Of a DNA stretch of 39,427 bases, positions 1 to 6,499 are shown one piece after another. The stretch is from an uncultured Lentisphaerota bacterium. GTDB lineage: Bacteria > Verrucomicrobiota > Lentisphaeria > Oligosphaerales > CAITYL01. How positions within the stretch are numbered: position 1 is the first letter of the stretch; each line of letters opens with the position of its first letter. Location of the stretch: the NCBI GenBank assembly GCA_903921725.1, contig CAIXRA010000003.1:1-39427 (forward strand), in the 5' to 3' direction. The notes beneath the pieces were generated by a model. That model did no database searches. It saw only the letters and a program-made list of their open reading frames with translations, and had not been told where the DNA came from. A program made the position numbers and the translations under genes.

Positions 1-360
1 CCGTTGCCGATTCCACCGACTCGGCCACCGGCGCGGGCTTGGTTTCCACCACAACGGGTGCCGGGGCGGGCTTCGGCGCCTCGGCCACCGGCGCGGGCTT
101 GGTTTCCACCACAACGGGTGCCGGGGCGGGCTTCGGCGCCTCGGCCACCGGCGCGGGCTTGGTTTCCACCACAACGGGCGTCGGGACGGGCTTCGGCGCC
201 TCGGCCACCGGCGCGGGCTTGGTTTCTACCACGACGGGCGTCGGGACGGGCTTCGGCGCCTCGGCCACCGGGGCGGGCTTGGTTTCCACCACAACGGGCG
301 TCGGGACGGGCTTCGGCGCCTCGGCCACCGGCGCGGGCTTGGTTTCCGTAACGACGGGTG
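1..360. repeat. 60-bp tandem repeat, six units, inside the Pro/Ala-rich gene
   Basis: Six consecutive 60-bp units run from the window edge to about 360. Units 1-5 differ at only a few positions (for example Ggtgccg versus Ggcgtcg, and gcg versus ggg), while the sixth is more diverged. Each unit encodes 20 residues of the minus-strand gene. The array continues past the left edge, so the copy number is unknown. Near-identity between units suggests ongoing copy-number change by slippage or recombination. Confidence 0.95.
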
Positions 361-1708
361 TCGGGGCGGCAGGCTTGCGGGTGGAGAAGATGTCGTGCAT
401 CTTCTCGACTTCCTGATAGGCCTTGGACTTCTGCTTGGCACCCTGGATGATTTCAGGCGGTATGGCCATTACCACTTGGGCAAGATCCAGATCCACGTCA
501 GTAGTTGCGTCTGCCGAAACCCAGCCAGCCGGGAGCTGCGAGCGGAGTTTGGAGAGCGGATAGCGGACGCGGCCGGTCTTGAGCTGGACCAGAAGATCCC
601 GCGTGTTCAGATGGAGCGGCGTGGCGGGGAAGCCGGTTGGCTTCCATGCAGGCCCGCGGAGGTTTTCCGGGAGCTTTGTCAGGAGCGCGGCGGTGGCGAT
701 GGAGGTGATGTCCGAGTCATCATCGCCTAGGATGGACTGGATGGCATCGAGGCGCGCGGCCATGGTGGACATGCCGGGTTGCTTTGTCTCTCCGCCTTCC
801 ACGGGAGCGGACTCTTTTTTGACGGAGGCTGCCGCCGGGGCGGGTGCCGCCGGTGGTGCAACAGCGGCTGGTGCCGGTTTGGCCGGTGCGGTGGGCGCCG
901 GTGTCGCGCTCTTGATGGGGGCCGGGGCCGCCGCAACGGGTGTCGGGGCAGGTGTTGGAGCAGGGGCCGGGGTGGGTGCCGCCGGTGGTGCAACAGCGGC
1001 GGGCACCGGTTTGGCCGGTGCCGGTGTCGCGATCTTGATGGTGGATGCCATAACAACGGGTGTTGGCGCGGATGCCGGGGCCGGTTGTGCAGCTGCGGCC
1101 GGGACTGGGGCGACCGTGGTGGCCGGCTGTGCGGCTTCGCTCTTTGCCTTGAACAGTGCGGGGATGGGCATCTGGCTGGTGCCGTCGTCCTTTGCGTTCA
1201 CCTGCAGAAGTCCGGGCGGCATGGCGGCAACGACCTGCTCAAGATTGAATTCAACCATGGCGGACTGGGGCGCGGCGGAGGCGATCCAGCCCGGCGGAAT
1301 ATCCGTCTGAAAATCGCTGAGAGGGAAGGAAACCCGGCCCCGCTTGAGTTGCGACAGGGTTGAGTTGCGGTCGAGTTTCAGCGTGATCGGAGGGTGGTTG
1401 TCCGCCTGCCAGGAGGGGCCGCGGAAGTCTTCCGGAAGCTTGGAAAGCATCGCGGAGCAGGGAATGTTGATTGTGGGGACGGCGGTTCCCGAATCGAGCA
1501 CGGACTGGATGGAACCGAACATCTGGGTGACCTCCTGCAGTCCCTTGGGGGCTTCCGCTGCGGTGGAAGTCGCGGCGGGCTTGGCCGGAGGCTGCGGTGC
1601 GGCCGCCTGGGCCGGCTGCGCGGCTGGCACCGGCTTTTGCCCGTGTTCCGCGGCGGGCATCTCCTGCTCGCTACGATTCTTGAAGGCGAACCATTTCGAC
1701 AGCACCAT
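1..1708 (-). CDS. Large Pro/Ala-rich two-module protein, partial (C-terminus beyond window)
   Basis: The reading frame is open on the minus strand from the ATG at 1708 to the window edge (at least 569 codons), so the C-terminus is missing. A GGGAGGG ribosome site lies just upstream of the ATG. Two paralogous modules are visible. Module A (about residues 50-170) has an IQSVL helix, the motif LSKLPEDFRGPSW, then LKRGRVSFPLSDF, IPPGWI and VVAAMPPGLL. Module B (about 310-420) repeats the pattern: IQSIL, LTKLPENLRGPAW, LKTGRVRYPLSKL, LPAGWV, VVMAIPPEII. They are joined by a Pro/Ala/Thr-rich linker (about 185-300) that itself holds an imperfect ~130-bp duplication. The tail is made of 20-residue repeats rich in KPAPVAEAPKP. 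There is no signal peptide or membrane segment, so it is probably cytoplasmic. I do not recognise the family. The gene is divergent from an MglA/roadblock pair, which suggests, by inference only, a role as scaffold or effector of that GTPase. Confidence 0.8.
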   Translation of the reverse strand, partial: MVLSKWFAFKNRSEQEMPAAEHGQKPVPAAQPAQAAAPQPPAKPAATSTAAEAPKGLQEVTQMFGSIQSVLDSGTAVPTINIPCSAMLSKLPEDFRGPSWQADNHPPITLKLDRNSTLSQLKRGRVSFPLSDFQTDIPPGWIASAAPQSAMVEFNLEQVVAAMPPGLLQVNAKDDGTSQMPIPALFKAKSEAAQPATTVAPVPAAAAQPAPASAPTPVVMASTIKIATPAPAKPVPAAVAPPAAPTPAPAPTPAPTPVAAAPAPIKSATPAPTAPAKPAPAAVAPPAAPAPAAASVKKESAPVEGGETKQPGMSTMAARLDAIQSILGDDDSDITSIATAALLTKLPENLRGPAWKPTGFPATPLHLNTRDLLVQLKTGRVRYPLSKLRSQLPAGWVSADATTDVDLDLAQVVMAIPPEIIQGAKQKSKAYQEVEKMHDIFSTRKPAAPTPVVTETKPAPVAEAPKPVPTPVVVETKPAPVAEAPKPVPTPVVVETKPAPVAEAPKPVPTPVVVETKPAPVAEAPKPAPAPVVVETKPAPVAEAPKPAPAPVVVETKPAPVAESVESAT

Positions 1709-2058
1709 GGGATCCCTCCCTTTTCTTGTCAGTCGCAAATAAAAAGCAAAGAGGACGGGCTTCGGCGTGCATAAAACATGCAGTAATGAAATCTTCCCTG
1801 TATTTGTCAATTGTCAAATCAGAGAACACGGCAAATCTGAAACTTTTTCAGGATGGGGTGCCGGGCGGGCCGGGGGGGGGCGGCGGCGGCGTTGCGGAGG
1901 AATGGGCGGCTTTGGCGCGCCGAAATGCGGCCGTTGCGAAAAATTTGCAGAAAGCATTTTCAATCCGTCGCAGGATTGATATTGTAGAGCCATGCCAGCT
2001 CGTGCCAAATCTGCCGTAGTGGAGTGACCCGCGGCGGCGCCCGGAGGAAATCACGCGC
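1709..2058. other. Divergent intergenic region with candidate mglA promoter and G-rich tract
   Basis: This 350-bp gap separates the divergent Pro/Ala-rich gene and mglA. A candidate plus-strand promoter is TTTTCA (1957-1962), a 17-bp spacer, then TATTGT (1980-1985), about 75 bp before the mglA start. Both hexamers are imperfect. A directly repeated TTGTCAA occurs near 1805-1820, and a G-rich tract lies at about 1852-1898 with one run of eight G. I see no credible gene here: the short frames crossing it are low-complexity. Confidence 0.45.
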
Positions 2059-2697
2059 ATGTCCTTCATCAATTACGCAACACGCGAGATTCAGCTTAAA
2101 ATCGTGTACTATGGGTGCGGGCTGTGCGGAAAGACCACCAACCTGCAGGTCATCCACGATCTTTTGGGCGAAGACTCGAAGGGCAAGCTGACTTCGCTTG
2201 CCACGTCGCAGGACCGCACGCTGTTTTTTGACTTCATGCCGCTGGTAGCGGAGGCCATCAGCGGGTTCAAGACACGCTTCCAGATGTACACGGTTCCGGG
2301 GCAGGTGATGTACAACCTCACGCGCCGCCTGGTCCTGAAGGGGGCGGACGGCATCGTCTTCGTGGCGGACAGCCAGTGGGACAAGATGGCCGAGAATGTG
2401 GACAGCTTCAACAACCTCATGGAAAATCTCAGCCTGCAGGGCGATTCCATCGACAGCATCCCGTACATGCTCCAATACAACAAGCAGGACATGCCCACCG
2501 CGGCACCCGTCAACTACCTTGAGTTCCTGCTGAACAACCGCGGAGTGCGGCATCCCAGCTTGGCATCATCGGCCAAGACGGGCGAGGGGGTCCTGGACTC
2601 GCTGAATCTGATTGCACGGCTGGTCCTAAACAACTTCATCAAGACCCAGACCGGGCGGGCGGCCCCTCAGGCGGAGGCCAACGTAAAGCTGCTGTAA
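2059..2697 (+). CDS. mglA: MglA-type small Ras-like GTPase
   Basis: Encodes a 212-residue small GTPase of the MglA family, the polarity switch of gliding and twitching bacteria. The P-loop is GCGLCGKT near residue 19. The switch II region has the MglA-specific TVPGQ in place of the usual DxxG, the base-recognition motif is NKQD near residue 140, and SAK occurs near residue 172. The N-terminus MSFINYATREIQLKIVYYG is typical of the family. A GGAGG lies upstream at 2042-2046. It is followed by a roadblock protein gene, the classical MglA-MglB arrangement (MglB being the GTPase-activating protein), and by a 163-aa unknown. Family knowledge predicts control of pole-localised motility or pilus machinery. 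No pilus motor genes are in this window, so the target is unknown. Confidence 0.93.
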   Translation: MSFINYATREIQLKIVYYGCGLCGKTTNLQVIHDLLGEDSKGKLTSLATSQDRTLFFDFMPLVAEAISGFKTRFQMYTVPGQVMYNLTRRLVLKGADGIVFVADSQWDKMAENVDSFNNLMENLSLQGDSIDSIPYMLQYNKQDMPTAAPVNYLEFLLNNRGVRHPSLASSAKTGEGVLDSLNLIARLVLNNFIKTQTGRAAPQAEANVKLL

Positions 2698-2748
2698 GGT
2701 GCCGTCTGCAGCAGGAATCATGCGCAACCATCAAGAAGGAGACAAGAT

Positions 2749-3219
2749 ATGGCGTTCGCACTTTCGAAAACCGATGTCGAGAAAATGAACCGCGTGCTGC
2801 AGGAGCTTTTGGCGCAGTCCGAAGCCGTCGGGTGCGTGGTCTGCGATTACAGCGGCTATGTCCTGGCCCAGCAGGGCGTGGACTCGCAGGATCCGCTCCT
2901 CATCTCCGCGCTTGGCGCCGGCGTGTTTTCCGCCAGCCGCGAGCTTGCCAAGCTGCTGGGCGAAGACAAGTTCAGCGCCGTCTTCCACCAGGGTGAGCGC
3001 AAGAGCATTTTCATCTGCGCAGTGAACTTGGATGTGCTGCTGGTCGTGATCTTCACCAACGAGGCCAGCGTCGGCCTGGTCAAGCTCTACTCCGGCCCGG
3101 CGACCTCCACCATGCGCCAGATTCTCGACGAGGTGCAGCGCCGCGCCGCCACCATGGAGGTTCCGGAGCACACCTTCGTGCTGAACCTCAAGGACGATGT
3201 GTTTGGCACCGGCCGCTGA
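2749..3219 (+). CDS. mglB: Roadblock/LC7-domain protein (MglB-like)
   Basis: A 156-residue protein with one roadblock/LC7 fold: an N-terminal helix with VEKMNRVLQELLAQSEA, then strands around VGCVVCDYSGYVLAQQG, a central helix (SASRELAKLLG) and strands SIFICAVNLDVLLVVIF. MglB proteins form dimers that bind MglA and stimulate GTP hydrolysis. The C-terminus (about residues 125-156) is helical then extended and may carry the MglA contact. The start has a strong AAGGAG site at 2735-2740. It lies 51 bp after mglA on the same strand, so the two are almost certainly co-transcribed. Roadblock domains are degenerate, so the MglB assignment rests mainly on context. Confidence 0.85.
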   Translation: MAFALSKTDVEKMNRVLQELLAQSEAVGCVVCDYSGYVLAQQGVDSQDPLLISALGAGVFSASRELAKLLGEDKFSAVFHQGERKSIFICAVNLDVLLVVIFTNEASVGLVKLYSGPATSTMRQILDEVQRRAATMEVPEHTFVLNLKDDVFGTGR

Positions 3220-3266
3220 GAAGGCGCCGTTGACGCGGCCCGCGCCGCCAGGAAGAATTTCAGCCC

Positions 3267-3758
3267 ATGCGGATCATCAACGAAAAACATCTCGCCCTGG
3301 TGTGGAATTGGGACGAGAACGAGCGGAACGAACTTGCCGTCCGCTACCAAACCAATCTTGAACGCCTGCTCACGGCCATCCAGGAACGCGTCAACCGGAA
3401 CACGCCTCCGCCTCCGGACGACCTCAAGGAACTGGCTGGTGAAATCCAGCAGGCCGGTGAGGCGCTTCAGCAGTCCATGAACAGCTGCCTGGATGCGGCC
3501 CGAACCCTCTACGCCATGGCCGCCATCACTCCCGAAGAACGCCAGGTGCGCAAAGCCACGATTGAGAGAATCAGGGCGCATGTCGGAAAATATGTGGTAT
3601 TCAAGCAGACCGACGCGCCTGAACTGCGCGGCCGCCAGCTTCTCCTGGAAGAGGTTCGCGGAATCAAGGCGATTCTCCGGGACGGCGACAAGCGTTGGGA
3701 AGCCCTCGTCGATCAGTTGATACCCGTCCTCCGCTACGAGGCGGCGCCCCCGCGCTGA
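3267..3758 (+). CDS. Hypothetical soluble helical protein linked to MglA/roadblock
   Basis: A 163-residue protein that I do not recognise. It has no signal peptide or membrane segment. It starts WNWDENERNELAVRYQTN and is predominantly charged and amphipathic helix, with a proline stretch (TPPPPDD) near residue 50. The C-terminal half (VRKATIERIRAHVGKYVVF, then LEEVRGIKAILRDGDKRWE) is also helical. AGGAAG at 3249-3254 supports the ATG at 3267. It is 47 bp downstream of the roadblock gene, and a terminator follows at 3796. It is therefore the third member of the mglA transcription unit, and a role in the same polarity complex is a reasonable inference. Confidence 0.8.
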   Translation: MRIINEKHLALVWNWDENERNELAVRYQTNLERLLTAIQERVNRNTPPPPDDLKELAGEIQQAGEALQQSMNSCLDAARTLYAMAAITPEERQVRKATIERIRAHVGKYVVFKQTDAPELRGRQLLLEEVRGIKAILRDGDKRWEALVDQLIPVLRYEAAPPR

Positions 3759-3795
3759 CACGCACCCCGCGCACCCCCGCCGAACCATCGCCCCG

Positions 3796-3816
3796 CCCGT
3801 CGCCGGCGGGTTTTTT
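3796..3816 (+). terminator. Rho-independent terminator after the mglA unit
   Basis: A 6-bp stem (CCCGTC/GGCGGG, one T-G pair) with a 3-nt loop is followed directly by six T. It lies 38 bp after the last stop codon of the mglA cluster. Confidence 0.8.
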
Positions 3817-4016
3817 GCGCCGTATTCGGCTGGCCGCGCATGCGAGGGGCCCGCAAGCGGCAAGTGGACGTTTCCGCCGTGAGGCCGTCGTGGCGAGATG
3901 GGCGGCGGCGACATGCGGGTTGAAGACAAAAAAACGTCCATCCCGGTCGAAAAGCATGACCGCCGACGTGGACGTTTATTGCATAATCCACTTTCGCGGA
4001 GTGCATTGTGGACGAA

Positions 4017-4090
4017 TGGCTGCCCGACCAGGATTTGAACCTAGACAAGCAGATTCAGAATCTGCTGTGCTACCGTTACACCATCGGGCA
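4017..4090 (-). tRNA. tRNA-Gln (anticodon CTG)
   Basis: Read on the minus strand, the gene begins TGCCCGA and ends TCGGGCA-G-CCA. This gives a perfect 7-bp acceptor stem, discriminator G73 and an encoded CCA. The D arm is GTGTAACGGTAGCAC, the anticodon stem-loop is GCAGA-TTCTGAA-TCTGC with anticodon CTG (reads CAG), and the T arm contains GGTTCAAATCC. The total is 74 nt. The D-arm type resembles the tRNA-Gln form of Bacteroidetes and relatives rather than the E. coli form. Confidence 0.95.
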
Positions 4091-4176
4091 GAAACAAGAT
4101 GCGTAAAATAACGCAGGAACCTCGATTGGCAAGCCATTCCGCCAATTTCATGCGCGTCCGGCGGGCTGGCCGCGCT

Positions 4177-4656
4177 TCAGGAATTTGCGGTCTCGGCCAT
4201 CAGGCGCATGACCATTCCGCGGTGATGGCGGGTTTCCCGCAGCAGTTGTCCGGCGACTTTGTGGAGGTCGCTGCCGGCCAGCGCTGAGTCGAACACGGCC
4301 AAAAGGTTCTCCGCCAGTGAGGACTCCATGCTGATGGCGTTGGCGGCGGCGCGATCCCGCGTCACATTGCGGTTCCGCGCGCCTTCACGCATGGCGGCAA
4401 TGCGGCTTTCAACGGCGTTAAGCCCTTCGGGGTCAAACTTGTCCAGCGCCGCCTCCACGCCCGGAGGCGGATTCTTCTGCAGCAGCCCCAGAAACGCGTC
4501 CGCGTGTTTCAATTCCGCACGGGAGAGGGCCGTCCATACCCCGGCGTGTTCGGGAAAAAGCTCCGCATACTGCGCATACAGGGCGGCCAGCGCGCTTTCG
4601 TTCATCATGGCCTGCCGCAGCAGCCGTTCCCATTTTCTTGCCAGTGTGTCTTTCAT
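4177..4656 (-). CDS. Ferritin-like diiron protein (rubrerythrin-like)
   Basis: A 159-residue four-helix-bundle protein starting MKDTLARKWERLLRQAM. The pattern of a diiron ferritin-like site is present: E20 in NESAL, E48xxH51 in AELKHAD, a Glu in SMESSLAENLL, and ExxH in RETRHH near the C-terminus. Family members handle iron or peroxide in the cytoplasm. There is no rubredoxin-type C-terminal domain, so it is not a full rubrerythrin. An upstream in-frame ATG at 4719 would add 21 residues (MDGGYGPSFTQQPPGRQGQ) that look non-coding, so I prefer 4656, although its ribosome site (AGGGG) is weak. It is next to and co-directional with the corrinoid adenosyltransferase. Confidence 0.8.
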   Translation of the reverse strand: MKDTLARKWERLLRQAMMNESALAALYAQYAELFPEHAGVWTALSRAELKHADAFLGLLQKNPPPGVEAALDKFDPEGLNAVESRIAAMREGARNRNVTRDRAAANAISMESSLAENLLAVFDSALAGSDLHKVAGQLLRETRHHRGMVMRLMAETANS

Positions 4657-4735
4657 GATGCGTTGCCCCTGCCGGCCGGGCGGCTGTTGGGTGAAAGATG
4701 GGCCGTAGCCTCCGTCCATGCGAAGGTTAAGGCGT

Positions 4736-5260
4736 TCAGAATTCGATGCCGTGCCGGGCGCCGACGCCCTGCGCGTAGTAATGCTTCACTTCACGCATTT
4801 CCGTGACGAGGTCGGCGCGCGCCAGCAGTTCCGGCGCCGCGCGGCGGCCGGTCAGCAGCAGTTCCACCGAGTCCGGCCGCGCGTCCAGCAGCGCCAGCAG
4901 TTCCGGGATGCCGATGAGCTTGAAATGGACGGCCTGGTTAATCTCGTCGAGCACCACCAGATCGTACGCGCCGCAGGCGACGGCCTCCCGCGCCTCCGCC
5001 AGCCCGTTCCGCGCCTCGGCGCGGTCTTCGTCCGACGGCTCGCCGACAATGAACGATCCGGCGCCGAAGCGGCGCAGCGTGAAACGTCCGCCGCCGGCTT
5101 TCTGCAGCATCTCCAATTCCGCGCTTGGCTGCGCCTTGCAGAACTGGATGAGGCAGACGCGCCAGCCCGCGCCGAGCGCGCGCAGCGCCAACCCCGCGGC
5201 GGCCGTGGTCTTGCCCTTGCCGTCGCCGGTGTACACCTGGATGAACCGTCTGCCGTCCAT
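4736..5260 (-). CDS. cobO: Cob(I)yrinic acid a,c-diamide adenosyltransferase (CobO/BtuR)
   Basis: A 174-residue enzyme that transfers the adenosyl group of ATP to reduced corrinoid to make adenosylcobalamin. The N-terminal FIQVYTGDGKGKTTAAAGLA carries the family's P-loop (GDGKGKTT) for ATP. VCLIQFCKA, YDLVVLDEIN (Walker B-like) and ELLLTGRRAAPELLARADLVTEM are all typical. The C-terminus (HYYAQGVGARHGIEF) matches the family end. No other cobalamin genes are nearby and I see no cobalamin riboswitch upstream, so it is probably a salvage enzyme. There is no convincing Shine-Dalgarno before the ATG at 5260. Confidence 0.92.
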   Translation of the reverse strand: MDGRRFIQVYTGDGKGKTTAAAGLALRALGAGWRVCLIQFCKAQPSAELEMLQKAGGGRFTLRRFGAGSFIVGEPSDEDRAEARNGLAEAREAVACGAYDLVVLDEINQAVHFKLIGIPELLALLDARPDSVELLLTGRRAAPELLARADLVTEMREVKHYYAQGVGARHGIEF

Positions 5261-5285
5261 GCCGGAAAATATGGAGGCGAAACGA

Positions 5286-5325
5286 CAAAAGAAAAGCCGC
5301 GCCCCGCAGTTCTGCGGGACGCGGC
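5286..5325 (-). terminator. Rho-independent terminator of pdxS
   Basis: On the minus strand, a 14-bp stem with one mismatch and a tiny loop (left arm 5312-5325, right arm 5296-5309) is followed by TTTTCTTTTG. It lies between pdxS and cobO, so the two are separate transcription units. Confidence 0.85.
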
Positions 5326-5406
5326 CTTTGGCGCACGGGCCGGGATTCCGGGTTCCGCCTTCCCATTTGAAAATATCAAACGGGAAATCGGAGATTCCCG
5401 TACTCC

Positions 5407-6297
5407 TTACCAGCCGCGGTTGGCGAGGCGCTCATTTTCCGGAATCGTGCTGATCTCGATGCCGGGCATGGCTTCGCCGAGCCCCTTGGAGAACTTGAGC
5501 AGTTTCTTCGGGTCGTTGAAGTAGGTCGTCGCCTGGACGATCGCCTTGGCGCGCTTGGCCGGGTTGTCGGACTTGAAGATGCCGGAGCCGACGAACACGC
5601 CGTCGCAGCCGAGCTGCATCAGCAGCGCGGCGTCGGCCGGGGTCGCCAGGCCGCCGGCGGCGAAGTTCACGACCGGCAGGCGGCCGAGTTCGCGCACCTT
5701 CAGCGCCAGCTCGTAGGGCAGGCCGTTGTTCTTGCAGAACGGCACGACTTCTTCCATCGGCATGTTCTGGAGCTGGCGGATTTCGCGGTTCATCGTGCGG
5801 GTGTGGCGGACGGCCTCGACCACGTTGCCCGTGCCGGCCTCGCCCTTGGTGCGGATCATGGCCGCGCCCTCGGCGATGCGGCGGAGCGCCTCGCCCAGGT
5901 TGCGGGCGCCGCAGACGAACGGAATGGAGAACTGCATCTTGTCGATGTGGCACTCCTCGTCCGCCGGGGTCAGCACTTCGCTCTCGTCGATGTAGTCAAT
6001 CTTGAGCGCCTCGAGGATCTGCGCCTCGACCATGTGCCCGATGCGCGCCTTGGCCATGACGGGGATGGAGACGGCGGCCTTGATCTTCTCGATCATGTCC
6101 GGGTCGGACATGCGGGCGACGCCGCCCTGCTTGCGGATGTCGGAGGGCACGCGCTCCAGGGCCATGACGGCCACCGCGCCGGCGTCCTCGGCGATGCGCG
6201 CCTGCGCAACGTCCGTGACGTCCATGATGACGCCGCCCTTGAGCATCTGGGCGAGCTGCACGTTCAGCGTGAAACGGTCGGTCTTCTTGTCTGTCAT
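5407..6297 (-). CDS. pdxS: Pyridoxal 5'-phosphate synthase subunit PdxS
   Basis: A 296-residue TIM-barrel lyase subunit that makes PLP from ribose 5-phosphate, glyceraldehyde 3-phosphate and ammonia. The sequence is nearly canonical: [101 protein letters not shown] and [11 protein letters not shown]. The first active-site lysine is in [15 protein letters not shown] precedes the ATG. The glutaminase subunit PdxT, usually adjacent, is not in this window, so ammonia supply must come from elsewhere in the genome. It is divergent from a MocR/PdxR-type regulator gene. Confidence 0.97.
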   Translation of the reverse strand: MTDKKTDRFTLNVQLAQMLKGGVIMDVTDVAQARIAEDAGAVAVMALERVPSDIRKQGGVARMSDPDMIEKIKAAVSIPVMAKARIGHMVEAQILEALKIDYIDESEVLTPADEECHIDKMQFSIPFVCGARNLGEALRRIAEGAAMIRTKGEAGTGNVVEAVRHTRTMNREIRQLQNMPMEEVVPFCKNNGLPYELALKVRELGRLPVVNFAAGGLATPADAALLMQLGCDGVFVGSGIFKSDNPAKRAKAIVQATTYFNDPKKLLKFSKGLGEAMPGIEISTIPENERLANRGW

Positions 6298-6352
6298 GGT
6301 ACGGTTTCTCCTTGGTGTTGGTTTGGTGCAAACGTTTTTTGGGCGGAATTGA

Positions 6353-6408
6353 CCGGATTGACCTCAATGACAAAAAAACATCACTCCGGTCATTAAGGTC
6401 ACCGGAGT
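6353..6408. promoter_or_regulatory. Inverted-repeat cluster between pdxS and its divergent regulator
   Basis: TGACCTCAATGAC (6359-6371) is the inverted complement of GTCATTAAGGTCA (6389-6401) with one mismatch and a 17-nt spacer. A second perfect 8-bp inverted repeat, ACTCCGGT (6383-6390) and ACCGGAGT (6401-6408), overlaps it, so the two hairpins would compete. A directly repeated ATTGACC, spaced 9 bp, precedes them. This could be the operator of the MocR-type regulator or a leader structure of pdxS. The 9-bp spacing also fits the genome's short-period repeats. A possible -10 (TATTAT, 6456-6461) for the regulator lies beyond. Confidence 0.5.
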
Positions 6409-6499
6409 CACGCGGTTCAATCACCGCGCCTTCTGGCAATTCATAAACAGAGGTGTATTATAGCAATCGAAATAAAAAACTCAACGCCGTGGCCAAAAT

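Noticed and set aside
1..360. CRISPR-like regular array
   Set aside because: Units are directly adjacent 60-bp copies with no unique spacers and they code for protein; no cas genes are present.
4..441. Plus-strand and other-frame ORFs rich in Ala/Arg/Pro/Gly over the left edge
   Set aside because: They are translations of the 60-bp repeat in the wrong frames. The minus-strand frame open to 1708 has a ribosome site and non-repetitive paired modules.
1852..1898. G-quadruplex regulatory element between the Pro/Ala-rich gene and mglA
   Set aside because: There is a long G run, but in a genome this G+C-rich such tracts are common and nothing else supports function.
5261..5285. Cobalamin riboswitch before the corrinoid adenosyltransferase gene
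   Set aside because: The space between the pdxS terminator and the start codon is only about 25 bp and no B12-box-like motif is visible.
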